DNA from: Alteribacillus iranensis
GTDB lineage: Bacteria; Bacillota; Bacilli; Bacillales; Marinococcaceae
Length of the DNA stretch: 64,000 nt
Reading direction: 5' to 3'
Assembly (NCBI RefSeq): GCF_900113025.1
Contig: NZ_FONT01000006.1
Location: forward strand, 155,134-219,133
A model generated the notes under the pieces. It was not told the origin of the DNA. It made no database searches and was given only the letters and a program-made list of their open reading frames with translations. Each line of letters starts with the position of its first letter. The first letter of the stretch is position 1. Below are positions 55,568-64,000 of the stretch, piece after piece. The position numbers and the translations under genes were made by a program.

Positions 55568-55718
55568 TGTACAGATCTCTCCTTCCTACTGTTTCTTTTA
55601 AGTATAGCTTATCGAAACTCTTTTTCCAAACGCAAATCATTCATTCAGTAGAAAAATGCCCCTCTCTCCAGTAAAATGGAAATGGCGCTAATACGGAAAG
55701 GGGAGTTTGATAAAGGTG

Positions 55719-56792
55719 ATGAATCAGGAAACAATGAGTATGTTTAAAACATTAACGGAGTTACCAGGAGCCCCGGGATTCGAACATGAAGTTCGTAAGT
55801 TTGTCAGAAACGAATTAGAAAAGTATAGTGATAAAATTATTCAAGACAAGCTCGGGAGCATATTTGGCGTGAAAAAAGGTGAAGAAAAAGGTCCGAAAGT
55901 AATGGTGGCCGGTCACATGGATGAGGTCGGCTTCATGGTTACATCTATTAATAAAAAAGGACTTATCCGTTTCGAGCCTCTTGGCGGCTGGTGGAGCCAA
56001 GTACTGCTTGCCCAACGAGTAGAAGTTTTTACGGAAAACGGGCCTGTAGTAGGAGTAGTAGGGTCTACCCCACCTCATTTGTTAAATGAAAACCAACGAA
56101 AGAAGCCAATGCCGTTAAATAAGATGTACATTGATATCGGCGCAGACGATAAGGAAGATGCCGAACGAATTGGTATTCGTCCAGGTCAACAAATTTTACC
56201 GATTTGTCCCTTTACCCCAATGGCAAATGACAAAAAAATATTGGCGAAAGCATGGGATAATCGCTACGGAGTAGGATTGGCCATCGAGCTTATGAAAGAG
56301 TTGCAAGATCAATCTCTTCCTAATGTTTTGTATTCTGGTGCGACTGTTCAGGAGGAAGTTGGTTTGAGAGGAGCTGCGACAGCGGCTCATATGATTCAGC
56401 CTGATATTTTTTATGCACTTGATGCTAGTCCGGCTAATGATGCTGTTGGAGGTCAAAATGCGTTCGGCCATCTTGGGAAAGGTGCATTGCTGCGCATATT
56501 TGATAGAACGATGGTGACTCATCGAGGAATGAGAGAATTTGTTCTGGACACAGCAGAGTCTAACAATATACCTTACCAATATTTCGTATCCCAGGGAGGG
56601 ACGGACGCGGGACGCGTACACATAGCAAATGAAGGGATACCTTCAGCGGTGATTGGTGTCTGTTCAAGATATATTCATACCGCCGCTTCCATTCTCCATG
56701 TTGATGATTATGCGGCTGCGAAAGAGCTTGTAGTAAAACTAGTGAAGAATACAGATCAATCCACTCTCGAACAAATCAGGAAAGAAGTGTAA
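55719..56792 (+). CDS. ytoP: M42-family metallo-aminopeptidase YtoP
   Basis: The 357-residue protein is an M42 (glutamyl aminopeptidase / endoglucanase M type) peptidase. Metal ligands are in [19 protein letters not shown] and the catalytic Glu pair in [10 protein letters not shown], with ALDAS and IHTAAS further on. Start options are TTG 55707, GTG 55716 and ATG 55719; the last gives the Bacillus length of 357 residues. Its TAA stop overlaps the next ATG by one base. Confidence 0.9.
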   Translation: MNQETMSMFKTLTELPGAPGFEHEVRKFVRNELEKYSDKIIQDKLGSIFGVKKGEEKGPKVMVAGHMDEVGFMVTSINKKGLIRFEPLGGWWSQVLLAQRVEVFTENGPVVGVVGSTPPHLLNENQRKKPMPLNKMYIDIGADDKEDAERIGIRPGQQILPICPFTPMANDKKILAKAWDNRYGVGLAIELMKELQDQSLPNVLYSGATVQEEVGLRGAATAAHMIQPDIFYALDASPANDAVGGQNAFGHLGKGALLRIFDRTMVTHRGMREFVLDTAESNNIPYQYFVSQGGTDAGRVHIANEGIPSAVIGVCSRYIHTAASILHVDDYAAAKELVVKLVKNTDQSTLEQIRKEV

Positions 56793-57313
56793 TGAATAAA
56801 ACAATTGGGATAGGATCTAAAAATAAAGCAAAAATGAAAGCTGTTCAAAAGGTGTTTCATGAAAACGACTATGTGTTGAATAGCTATTCCGTAGATAGTG
56901 GTGTTTCAGCTCAACCATTCTCTGACGAAGAAACAAAAAAAGGAGCTGTTTTACGAGCGAAAGTAGTGATCGATGAGTATGGGGAAAAAACAGGAATTGG
57001 GTTAGAAGGCGGAGTTCAGCCAATGGAGGATGGCTTATACCTCTGTAACTGGGGAGCATTGGTTACTATTGATGGATTTGTTGCTACAGCGGCAGGAGCA
57101 AAAATAAAATTACCCGAAAATATCGCGGCTGATTTATATGATGGAAAAGAATTAAAAAGCGCAATGAAGGATTTTACCGAGCAAGAAGGAATTAGTCAGG
57201 CTGAAGGGGCTATTGGTATATTTACAGCAGGTAAAATCGACCGTACGAAAATGTTTTCCCATATTGTTGAAATGCTATATGGCCAATGGTGTTATCGTTA
57301 TCCCCATAAGTGA
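56792..57313 (+). CDS. DUF84-family inosine/xanthosine triphosphatase
   Basis: The 173-residue protein has the DUF84 (YjjX) features IGSKNKAKMKAV at the N-terminus, VDSGVSAQPFSDEET and GIGLEGGV, seen in phosphatases that hydrolyse ITP/XTP. It would cleanse deaminated purine nucleotides. Translation is coupled to ytoP through TAATG. A strong terminator follows. Confidence 0.88.
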   Translation: MNKTIGIGSKNKAKMKAVQKVFHENDYVLNSYSVDSGVSAQPFSDEETKKGAVLRAKVVIDEYGEKTGIGLEGGVQPMEDGLYLCNWGALVTIDGFVATAAGAKIKLPENIAADLYDGKELKSAMKDFTEQEGISQAEGAIGIFTAGKIDRTKMFSHIVEMLYGQWCYRYPHK

Positions 57314-57359
57314 TTTAAAGAAACCAGGCAGGGCAATGTTGCTGCCTGGTTTCTTTAAA
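57314..57359 (+). terminator. Terminator after the DUF84 gene
   Basis: An 18-bp perfect stem, TTTAAAGAAACCAGGCAG with its complement, 10-base loop. Confidence 0.88.
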
Positions 57360-57435
57360 AGATTGGAAGGTATAACATTCGTGGAGTGTTGTTCAGCTAC
57401 AGACGCCTTGCGCTTTTCTTAGATAGTCGTAGAAG

Positions 57436-57882
57436 TTACTTCGTCTCGAAAATATAAGATAATGCTTGTAAGGCTTGGTCCATCGATTCTACAGTGAGCT
57501 GTGACTTATTTGCTATTTCTTTGACGGGGTGATGAAGCTCTTCCGGGCGAATAACAATTAATGGTTTCCCAAGGGCAGCAGCAGCTCCGGCGTCCATAGC
57601 CGTATTCCATTGTTTATATTTTTCACCAAATAAAGCGATGACAACGTCCGCTTTCTGCATAAGTATTTGAGTGCGAAGGTTATTCAGGCTGCTGGCTGCT
57701 TCATCTTTAAATATATTGTCTGGTTGTTCTCCTAATATTTCTTCACCAATGTTATCCGAACGCTCATGATTCTCCATCGGCCCCAAAAAATGTAAAGGAA
57801 GTCCCATTTTCTCAGATTTTGCACGTAATTCTTCACGCCAATCGTCGTGAATTTGACCAGCTAAATATACGTTAAGTTCCAT
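57436..57882 (-). CDS. ytoQ: YtoQ-family protein
   Basis: The 148-residue protein matches the YtoQ family: MELNVYLAGQIHDDWR at the N-terminus, the segment LGPMENHERSDNIGE and ALFGEKYKQWNTAMDAGAAA. The fold looks like a nucleoside 2-deoxyribosyltransferase-type Rossmann protein (inference), but no activity is known. A consensus AAAGGAGG precedes ATG 57882. It stands alone on the minus strand. Confidence 0.88.
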   Translation of the reverse strand: MELNVYLAGQIHDDWREELRAKSEKMGLPLHFLGPMENHERSDNIGEEILGEQPDNIFKDEAASSLNNLRTQILMQKADVVIALFGEKYKQWNTAMDAGAAAALGKPLIVIRPEELHHPVKEIANKSQLTVESMDQALQALSYIFETK

Positions 57883-58014
57883 GTTATTTCCTCCTTTTTA
57901 TTAGATGTGTTGCAACGCGTTCTATTATAATCTTAATATGCTTGCTATTTAGAAAGCAAACAGGTTATGATATGATCGTGAAAAAGATCACAAGAAAGAT
58001 ATGGGGGAAGAAGA

Positions 58015-59025
58015 ATGCGTTCCTTTTTTTTGCGTAAGGGTGTAAACTTATCTGTAAAGACATATACAGTGACGGCTTTAAGCTATATGGCGTTGGGGTT
58101 GTTTTCCTCTTTAATTATCGGTTTAATTATTAAGACAATTGGAGAACAGCTGCAATGGCCATTTTTTATCGACATGGGGCAGCTCGCCATGGATCTCATG
58201 GGTCCAGCTATAGGTGTTTCTATTGCTGTAGGCTTACAAGCGCCTCCGCTTATCGTATTTTCAGCTGTAATTACTGGTGCAGCCGGAGCGATGTTAGGGG
58301 GACCGGCTGGTGCTTTTATTGCTTCTCTCCTATCCGTAGAGATTGGAAAGTTAGTGTCAAAAGAAACCAAACTTGATATTATTGTTACACCTTTTGTAAC
58401 CATATTGGTTGGTTTTACAGTAGCTCATTTTATTGGACCCTTTATTCATGCAGGGTTGACTGGATTTGGAGAGCTAATTATGTGGGCAACTGAGTTAAGA
58501 CCTTTCATAATGGGTATTATTGTAGCAATTTTGATGGGATTAGCATTAACAGCTCCCATTTCAAGTGCGGCCATTGCTATTATGCTTGATTTGGAAGGGA
58601 TAGCAGCGGGAGCAGCTACTGTTGGTTGTGCAGCACAGATGGTTGGTTTTGCAGTTAGCAGTTATAGAGAAAATGGGGTTGGCGGATTAGCTGCTCTTGG
58701 TATCGGGACGTCAATGCTTCAAGTCCCTAATATATTAAAAAAGCCACATATTCTCATCCCGCCTACCGTAGCTGGAGCCGTGTTTGCTCCTTTATCCACT
58801 ATGGTATTCATGATGGAAAATAATGCAGCTGGCGCCGGCATGGGAACGAGCGGACTAGTAGGCCAAATTATGACGTTTACAGTGATGGGCTTTTCGTCAC
58901 AAGTATTATGGGGAGTACTCTTATTGCAAATTATTGGTCCAGCTGTCGTTAGTCTGTTATTATCGGAATGGATGAGAAAGAAAGATTGGATTACATTCGG
59001 AGATATGAAAATTGATCAAGGTTAG
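58015..59025 (+). CDS. PTS EIIC-like membrane protein
   Basis: The 336-residue protein is hydrophobic with about nine to ten helices, glycine- and alanine-rich, and resembles the PTS_EIIC_2 family of stand-alone IIC-like proteins. It lacks any EIIA or EIIB domain, and no such genes are near, so phosphotransfer-driven sugar uptake is doubtful. The substrate is unknown. GGGGGAAGAAG precedes the ATG. Confidence 0.78.
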   Translation: MRSFFLRKGVNLSVKTYTVTALSYMALGLFSSLIIGLIIKTIGEQLQWPFFIDMGQLAMDLMGPAIGVSIAVGLQAPPLIVFSAVITGAAGAMLGGPAGAFIASLLSVEIGKLVSKETKLDIIVTPFVTILVGFTVAHFIGPFIHAGLTGFGELIMWATELRPFIMGIIVAILMGLALTAPISSAAIAIMLDLEGIAAGAATVGCAAQMVGFAVSSYRENGVGGLAALGIGTSMLQVPNILKKPHILIPPTVAGAVFAPLSTMVFMMENNAAGAGMGTSGLVGQIMTFTVMGFSSQVLWGVLLLQIIGPAVVSLLLSEWMRKKDWITFGDMKIDQG

Positions 59026-59035
59026 GTGGAAACCA

Positions 59036-59365
59036 ATGATAGAATTAAATAACAAAGTTGATTTTAAAGAAGCAAAAGAAAACAAAAGAGTAGTTGTTAT
59101 GTTTTCAGCCGATTGGTGTCCTGATTGTCGCATCCTCGATCCAGCTATTCCGAACCTCGTAGAAAACAACCAGGATTTTACTTTCTATCATGCAGATCGA
59201 GATGCTCTATTAGATGTATGTCAAGAATATGGAGTGTTTGGCATTCCAAGCTTTATTACGTTCCACCGGGGAGAAGAAGTATCACGATTCGTAAGCAAAG
59301 ATAGAAAAACACCAGAAGATGTTCAATCTTATCTGAATGAAACAAGAGAGAAGATAGATCATTAA
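59036..59365 (+). CDS. ytpP: Thioredoxin-like protein YtpP
   Basis: The 109-residue protein is a thioredoxin fold with the active site WCPDC (Cys28, Cys31) and the cis-proline segment FGIPSF. It is likely a cytoplasmic thiol-disulfide protein. I chose ATG 59036 behind TTAGGTGG; a longer start at 59012 overlaps the upstream gene. It leads the ytpP-ytpQ-ytpR-sftA series. Confidence 0.9.
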   Translation: MIELNNKVDFKEAKENKRVVVMFSADWCPDCRILDPAIPNLVENNQDFTFYHADRDALLDVCQEYGVFGIPSFITFHRGEEVSRFVSKDRKTPEDVQSYLNETREKIDH

Positions 59366-59374
59366 CAAAGGGAG

Positions 59375-59406
59375 CACTCGCGGAATTGGCGAGTGTTTCA
59401 TTGTTT
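59375..59406 (+). terminator. Terminator-like hairpin after ytpP
   Basis: CACTCGC/GCGAGTG is followed by TTTCATTGTTTT. Confidence 0.6.
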
Positions 59407-59491
59407 TATATTATGCAGGAGACACTGGTTAAGGTTGTGTTATTTTGACGTGCATAGCATTGATGGTACACTGTAACGAGGAGGCGATGGC

Positions 59492-60289
59492 ATGGATACT
59501 AATAAATTCAGAAAAGAATTAGAACAACGCCTTCGAGGTCCAAACCGATCTTTTTCTTTCGACGAGGAAAAAGCGATCATGAGAGTGGAACATATCGCCT
59601 TGAAAAAAGGGATGGATCTCGACATTAATAAATTATTAGCTAAAAACACAGAGAACAAGGAAAAAGCACTAGAAGAGGCCGCTCGAATTATTCAATCTTC
59701 TTTTGAAGTTATGGAAAAAGAAGTCAAGATAACCGGAAAAGAGAAGTATATTTTTCCTGTTGTCCGTTCCACTTCCTTTCCAACAAAAACAAAAGATGGA
59801 AAAGAACTTTTATTCTCTGAACATACGGCAGAGACACGTATATATTACGCTTTGGATTTAGGAGAAGCGTATACGATGCTAGAACGAGAAACAGTAGAGA
59901 AGGAAGGGTATACAGCTGAGCAAATTTCAGAGGCTGCCCTGTTTAATATACGTGCTATGGATGTGTCTTATAAATCGGACGAAGTTGCCGGAAATACTTT
60001 TTATTTTGTAAACACAAATGACGGGTATGATGCCAGCCGAATACTCAATGAAAAATTTATTGAAATGATGGCAGGCAAAATAAAAGGGGAAATGGCGATA
60101 TCTGTTCCGCATCAAGATGTATTAATAATAGCGGACATTCGTAACAAAACAGGTTACGATATATTAGGACAAATGACGTTTCGTTTTTATTCTGATGGCC
60201 GGGTTCCTATTACTGCGCTGCCATTTTTATACGAGAATAATAAACTCGAACCCATTTTTATATTAGCCCGTAAGAAACCGGAAAAATAG
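59492..60289 (+). CDS. ytpQ: DUF1444 protein YtpQ
   Basis: The 265-residue soluble protein is a DUF1444 member. It matches YtpQ in size and position, with KYIFPVVRSTSFPTKTKDGK and a C-terminal FRFYSDGRVPITALPFLY. The function is unknown. GAGGAGGCG precedes the ATG. Confidence 0.88.
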   Translation: MDTNKFRKELEQRLRGPNRSFSFDEEKAIMRVEHIALKKGMDLDINKLLAKNTENKEKALEEAARIIQSSFEVMEKEVKITGKEKYIFPVVRSTSFPTKTKDGKELLFSEHTAETRIYYALDLGEAYTMLERETVEKEGYTAEQISEAALFNIRAMDVSYKSDEVAGNTFYFVNTNDGYDASRILNEKFIEMMAGKIKGEMAISVPHQDVLIIADIRNKTGYDILGQMTFRFYSDGRVPITALPFLYENNKLEPIFILARKKPEK

Positions 60290-60351
60290 AGAACTATATT
60301 ATGATACAATAGGATAGGAAATTTTGGATAAAAAGGGAGAAGAAGTAAAAA

Positions 60352-60978
60352 ATGAATGCATTCTATAACGATCTTGGAATCGGAGACGTTTTACTCATTT
60401 CTTTAAAAGAGATAGAAAAAGAAAAAAGAGTCGTTGAACGGAAGGGAGATGTGGCTCGCCTCTATCACAAAGACAGCGGTGAAACAGCGGGGTATCATAT
60501 ATTCCAGGCTACCCGCTATGGCACAGTAGAGGGCAGAGGAATGCTTCCAATCACTAACGAACTTAAAGAGCTTCTTCAAAAGGCACTAGAAGAAAATGGC
60601 TTTCAAGAGCAAATTCAATTTCCGACACAACCTGCATTCGTAGTGGGCTTCGTAAAAGATAAAAAGAAACATCCAGATGCTGATAAATTAAGTGTATGTC
60701 AAGTAGATACTGGAGAAGAAACGTTACAAATCGTATGCGGAGCTCCTAACGTAGATAAAGGTCAAAAAGTCCCGGTTGCATTGACTGGAGCAGTTATGCC
60801 AACAGGAATGAAGATAAAGAAATCGAAGCTTCGAGGTGTTCCCTCCAATGGAATGATTTGTTCAGCAAAAGAGCTTGCTATCGCTGATGCTCCCCAAGAG
60901 AAAGGGATCCTAGTCCTAGAAGATAAATATGAAGTAGGAATAGACTTTTTACTGCAGAAGCAAAGGTTAGCACATTAA
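60352..60978 (+). CDS. ytpR: tRNA-binding-domain protein YtpR
   Basis: The 208-residue protein has an N-terminal DUF4479-like part (1-90) and a C-terminal EMAP/Trbp111-type tRNA-binding OB domain (about 93-195). The latter includes [42 protein letters not shown]. It resembles the N-terminal tRNA-binding domain of PheT, standing alone. AGGGAGAAG precedes the ATG. Confidence 0.9.
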   Translation: MNAFYNDLGIGDVLLISLKEIEKEKRVVERKGDVARLYHKDSGETAGYHIFQATRYGTVEGRGMLPITNELKELLQKALEENGFQEQIQFPTQPAFVVGFVKDKKKHPDADKLSVCQVDTGEETLQIVCGAPNVDKGQKVPVALTGAVMPTGMKIKKSKLRGVPSNGMICSAKELAIADAPQEKGILVLEDKYEVGIDFLLQKQRLAH

Positions 60979-61006
60979 CTGTGAGATGAGAAAAACGTCT
61001 GATTTC

Positions 61007-61040
61007 AAAAAAACCACTGGCAAAGGCTAGTGGTTTTTTT
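61007..61040 (+). terminator. Terminator of ytpR
   Basis: AAAAAACCACTGGC/GCTAGTGGTTTTTT (one G-U) with a four-base loop. Confidence 0.92.
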
Positions 61041-61102
61041 CTGCCTCCGCTACAATAGAATCTAGAAGAACATGGAAGATAAAATTGTAAGGAGATGGTA
61101 AT

Positions 61103-63454
61103 GTGGCCGGTTCCTTTAAACATATAATAAAACGTTTACAGAATTATTTATTTGGAGAAGAAACCGAAGTATCCAGCCCACGAAGGGAAGAAAACCATGC
61201 AGCTAATCGTTCTAGTGGGACTGGACGGGAGAAAGGCCCAAGAGTGGCTTGTGGAGAAGCTTCTGGAGTAAAAATGGTTCACCATTATCCTAGACAAGGA
61301 GTGGAGAGTGCTAGAGGGAATCGCTTGACTGACATAAGAGAACAACGAGCTATGAGAAAGAAAAAAGAGAGGAGTGTAGAAGTTTCAGAATCGTTGCCTA
61401 CAAGCGAGAAAAGAGAAGAAGCTCCTCAGAAACAAGTGAATCAAACAAGAGAAAAAGAGAGGAACAATACTGTTAAAGAGGAGTTTGCTCAGAAACGATC
61501 GTTTTTCCAGGGCAATAATTTTGAAGCTGGGAGTATACCTTCTCCTGTTTTTGGATATCAAAAATACTCCCTCCATCCGGATGCCTACCGAAAAACAACG
61601 GAAATGATACTAAGAGATCCGGAAATTGAATCTAAACAACCTCTCCAAGAAGAATCGCTTAGAGAGCCAAAGCATGACGATGCATCAACTCATGATCTGG
61701 TGAAACCTGCAGAACAAAAAGAACAGAATATAATAAACAGCTTAGAGTTAGATAGCGGGAATGATTACGGGGGAGACCACGCGGAGGAAAAGGAAATAGT
61801 TGAAGAGGAAAACATACAGTCAGAAACATATAAAGAAGAGAGCAAGGTGAGCGCAGAGTCTGAAGAAGAGAACCACCTAAGTCGCAGTGAGCGAAGAAGA
61901 CAACAAGCATTAGAGAGAAAAAAAGAAAAGAAAACGGACAATGATAAGACCACTGCAGTACCTTTCAATGTATTGATGTACCCTAATCAAGGAAAGAAAA
62001 CAAAAAAAAATGATCCTGTGTACAGAAGTACAAATGGTACGTATCAATTTCCAGGTCTGTCCTTATTAAATATTCCGCCACGTGTAGATGATGAAGACAG
62101 CGTTGATCTGCAAAATCAAAAGGAACAGTTAGAAGCGACGCTCCACAATTTTAATGTGAAAGCAAAAGTTATTAACGTAACGAAAGGACCAGCCGTTACA
62201 AGGTTTGAAGTACAACCGGAGGCAGGAGTAAAGGTAAATAAGATAACAAACCTAACGGATGACATTAAGCTTGCACTTGCAGCAAAAGACTTAAGAATGG
62301 AAGCTCCTATCCCGGGTAAGAGTGCGATAGGTATTGAAGTCCCGAATCAATCAAGCAAACCAGTATTTCTCAGAGAAATACTAAGAAGGGATGTATTTAC
62401 AAGGAGTACGTCTCCGTTAACTGTGGCGATGGGGCTTGATATCTCAGGGAACCCTGTAGTTTCTGATTTGCAGAAAATGCCACATGGTTTAATAGCGGGC
62501 GCCACGGGGTCGGGAAAGAGCGTGTGTATTAATTCGATCTTATTAAGCCTTCTCTACAAAGCGAGACCTGATGAATTGAAGTTAATGTTAATAGATCCTA
62601 AAATGGTTGAACTTGCATCATATAAGGACGTCCCTCATCTTGTCACTCCAGTCATTAATGACGCAAAACAGGCCACGGCTGGATTGAAATGGGCTGTGGA
62701 GGAAATGGAAGAACGGTACGAGAAATTAGCCCATGAAGGGGTAAGAGACATAAAAAAATACAATGAGCGCATGGAACAACAGCAAAATCACGCTCAAAAG
62801 ATGCCCTATATTGTGATCGTAATTGATGAGCTTGCAGATTTAATGATGGTAGCTCCCCAAGACGTTGAAGATGCGGTCTGTCGTATCGCCCAAAAAGCTC
62901 GAGCCTGCGGAATTCATTTATTGTTAGCGACCCAGCGGCCGTCTGTAGATGTTATAACAGGATTGATCAAAGCAAATATTCCAAGCAGGACAGCATTTGC
63001 GGTCTCCTCACAGGCAGATTCACGTACCATTCTTGACATAGGAGGAGCAGAGCGGTTAATTGGTAAAGGGGATATGTTATTTTATGAAAACGGGTCGGCT
63101 AAGCCCATACGAGTGCAGGGAACTTTTGTTTCAGACGAAGAAATTGAAGTGGTAACGGATTACACAAAGTCTCAACAAAAGCCATCTTATTTGTTTGATC
63201 AAGAAGAATTGAAGAAAAAAGCAGATCATCAAGATAATGTTGATGAACTTTTTGAAGAGGCTTGTCAATTCGTAGCGGACCAAGGAAGCGCGTCTTCTTC
63301 TTTACTTCAAAGAAGGTTTTCCATTGGATACAATAGAGCTGCTAAACTTATTGATGCGATGGAACAACGCGGGATTATATCAGAAGCAATGGGAAGCAAA
63401 CCACGTCGTGTATTGATGACTTCGCGGGAGATTGAAGAAAATATCACTATATGA
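61103..63454 (+). CDS. sftA: Soluble FtsK/SpoIIIE-family DNA translocase SftA
   Basis: SftA pumps chromosomal DNA away from the closing septum. The 783-residue protein lacks membrane helices, as expected for SftA. The first 300 residues are a charged, repetitive, Glu/Lys/Arg-rich region that is poorly conserved. The motor follows with GLIAGATGSGKSVCINSI (Walker A near residue 466), VIVIDELADLMM (Walker B) and HLLLATQRPSVDVITGLIK. A C-terminal winged-helix gamma domain (QRRFSIGYNRAAKLID) reads polar DNA sites. The start is GTG behind AAGGAGATG. It is somewhat shorter than the Bacillus subtilis protein, through the linker. Confidence 0.95.
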   Translation: MAGSFKHIIKRLQNYLFGEETEVSSPRREENHAANRSSGTGREKGPRVACGEASGVKMVHHYPRQGVESARGNRLTDIREQRAMRKKKERSVEVSESLPTSEKREEAPQKQVNQTREKERNNTVKEEFAQKRSFFQGNNFEAGSIPSPVFGYQKYSLHPDAYRKTTEMILRDPEIESKQPLQEESLREPKHDDASTHDLVKPAEQKEQNIINSLELDSGNDYGGDHAEEKEIVEEENIQSETYKEESKVSAESEEENHLSRSERRRQQALERKKEKKTDNDKTTAVPFNVLMYPNQGKKTKKNDPVYRSTNGTYQFPGLSLLNIPPRVDDEDSVDLQNQKEQLEATLHNFNVKAKVINVTKGPAVTRFEVQPEAGVKVNKITNLTDDIKLALAAKDLRMEAPIPGKSAIGIEVPNQSSKPVFLREILRRDVFTRSTSPLTVAMGLDISGNPVVSDLQKMPHGLIAGATGSGKSVCINSILLSLLYKARPDELKLMLIDPKMVELASYKDVPHLVTPVINDAKQATAGLKWAVEEMEERYEKLAHEGVRDIKKYNERMEQQQNHAQKMPYIVIVIDELADLMMVAPQDVEDAVCRIAQKARACGIHLLLATQRPSVDVITGLIKANIPSRTAFAVSSQADSRTILDIGGAERLIGKGDMLFYENGSAKPIRVQGTFVSDEEIEVVTDYTKSQQKPSYLFDQEELKKKADHQDNVDELFEEACQFVADQGSASSSLLQRRFSIGYNRAAKLIDAMEQRGIISEAMGSKPRRVLMTSREIEENITI

Positions 63455-63632
63455 GCCGCTCTCCTTGTCATTGTGGAGAATTTTATATATGATGAAATAG
63501 TACACAGATCTATAGAACCAAGACCAGCCTTTTGACAACCAATTTAACTTCTATGGCAACGCAGCAATTATCGCAGTATAGGCTGAATTTTTTACGTAAG
63601 TAGACTTCTTAAATAGAAAAGGAGGAGCTCTT
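63455..63632 (+). other. sftA-small gene intergenic DNA
   Basis: Short AT-rich spacer; no hairpin with a T run was found after sftA. Confidence 0.4.
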
Positions 63633-63821
63633 ATGGAACAGATTCAGCTCGATGTATTGGTAGAATTTATGCATCCATCATTTTTAGAGTTGTTGAAAGA
63701 AGAAGAAAAGCATGTCCCAATCGTGCTGCAAGATGGTTTGCGTGACGTGAGTAAAACAGATGTACAAGAAATTGTCGAGGCTGTTATCATGGAACGCGGT
63801 AAAGATTTTGTGTGTCATTAA
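63633..63821 (+). CDS. Uncharacterised 62-residue protein
   Basis: I do not recognise this protein. A consensus AAAGGAGGAG lies eight bases before the ATG and a terminator follows, so the gene is likely real. The product is acidic and helical, without a signal or membrane segment: MEQIQLDVLVEFMHPSFLEL, then LLKEEEKHVPIVLQDGL. It ends in Phe-Val-Cys-His. It directly follows sftA but may have its own promoter. Confidence 0.65.
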   Translation: MEQIQLDVLVEFMHPSFLELLKEEEKHVPIVLQDGLRDVSKTDVQEIVEAVIMERGKDFVCH

Positions 63822-63840
63822 AAATGATAGGAACATGAGG

Positions 63841-63910
63841 AAAACTGTCTCCGAAAAGGTGGGCGCCAGACTTCGCACTGGTCATGCCTTGTTAGGGACA
63901 GTTTCTTTTA
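63841..63910 (+). terminator. Terminator with a large, self-pairing loop
   Basis: AAAACTGTC (63841-63849) pairs with GACAGTTT (63897-63904), followed by CTTTTATCTTTTT. The 47-base loop itself contains CCAG/CTGG. Confidence 0.6.
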
Positions 63911-63924
63911 TCTTTTTAGGCGAG

Positions 63925-63996
63925 AAGACTTCCACTTCCTACGAAGTGTAAAGTGGGAGATGAATCGCCTGTAAGTGGCACACTTTCCATTGTGCC
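63925..63996 (+). repeat. Hairpin-rich sequence at the window edge (possible block 3)
   Basis: CACTTC-CTAC-GAAGTG (63933-63948) and GGCACA/TGTGCC (63977-63996) are close-set hairpins resembling the blocks after luxS and near pckA, but without the GTCCT loop. The region runs out of the window. Confidence 0.4.
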
Positions 63997-64000
63997 TCAT

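Noticed and set aside
1..64000. CRISPR array, prophage or known defence system
   Set aside because: No regularly spaced direct repeats, phage structural genes, nuclease-methylase pairs or cas genes were seen; the gene order is ordinary for the family.

Overview
The window reads as chromosomal DNA of a spore-forming member of the Bacillaceae (Firmicutes). It carries yutH and sda homologues, AT-rich intergenic DNA, strong AGGAGG ribosome sites, an S-box (SAM) riboswitch and a leucine T-box. From memory, the gene order follows Bacillus subtilis closely: a yut/yum/yui block, then a yug block, then a yt block. A TRAP transporter and an SNF-family transporter, plus acidic extracytoplasmic proteins, would suit a halophilic or alkaliphilic species. 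That is inference.

Layout. 1-4923: tail of a NagD-like phosphatase, yutH, and the threonine operon hom-thrC-thrB. 5140-10885: a redox and iron-sulfur group with yutI (NifU C-domain), a TetR-NADH dehydrogenase ORF (yutJ), yuzB, yutM (IscA-type), yumC (ferredoxin-NADP reductase) and yumB (NDH-2). 11052-12836: yuiB, yuiC, yuiD. 13366-16336: a three-gene TRAP transporter. 16601-18240: a glycerophosphodiesterase, luxS and a block of small hairpin repeats. 18232-20261: an isochorismatase-like hydrolase and an SNF transporter. 20520-23538: yugI, pgi, yugO. 23665-26868: tRNA-Ala(GGC), a membrane-anchored DUF1906 protein, sda, patB and a 51-residue orphan with a Fur-like box. 27052-31334: a YwpF-like protein, ytkD, an IS30-family element, a second hairpin block and pckA. 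31810-37088: S-box metK, an allantoinase-like amidohydrolase, ytoA, ytpA, ytiB. 37279-42117: T-box leuS, a DnaA-box cluster, ytfP. 42240-47003: a YjbQ-like protein, murJ, a SEDS protein, ytzG, ytzE. 47357-53841: a cysteine synthase paralogue, ytlP, lrgAB, ytlQ, purU, ytmP, trmB. 54366-63821: ytnP, a PepSY protein, ytoP, a DUF84 NTPase, ytoQ, a PTS-EIIC-like protein, ytpP, ytpQ, ytpR, sftA and a 62-residue orphan.

Most of this is conserved housekeeping DNA and I see no CRISPR array, prophage or obvious defence island. The points that deserve a second look are local. One is the in-frame joining of a TetR regulator to the NADH dehydrogenase YutJ behind a promoter with a perfect palindromic operator. 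Another is a cluster of DnaA boxes between the convergent 3' ends of leuS and ytfP. The others are two intergenic blocks of short hairpins sharing five-base loops (a third, looser one at the right edge), a Fur-box-associated 51-residue protein, and several leader or small-ORF regions. Positions, starts and motifs were read by eye; family names rest on recognition, not on a database search.
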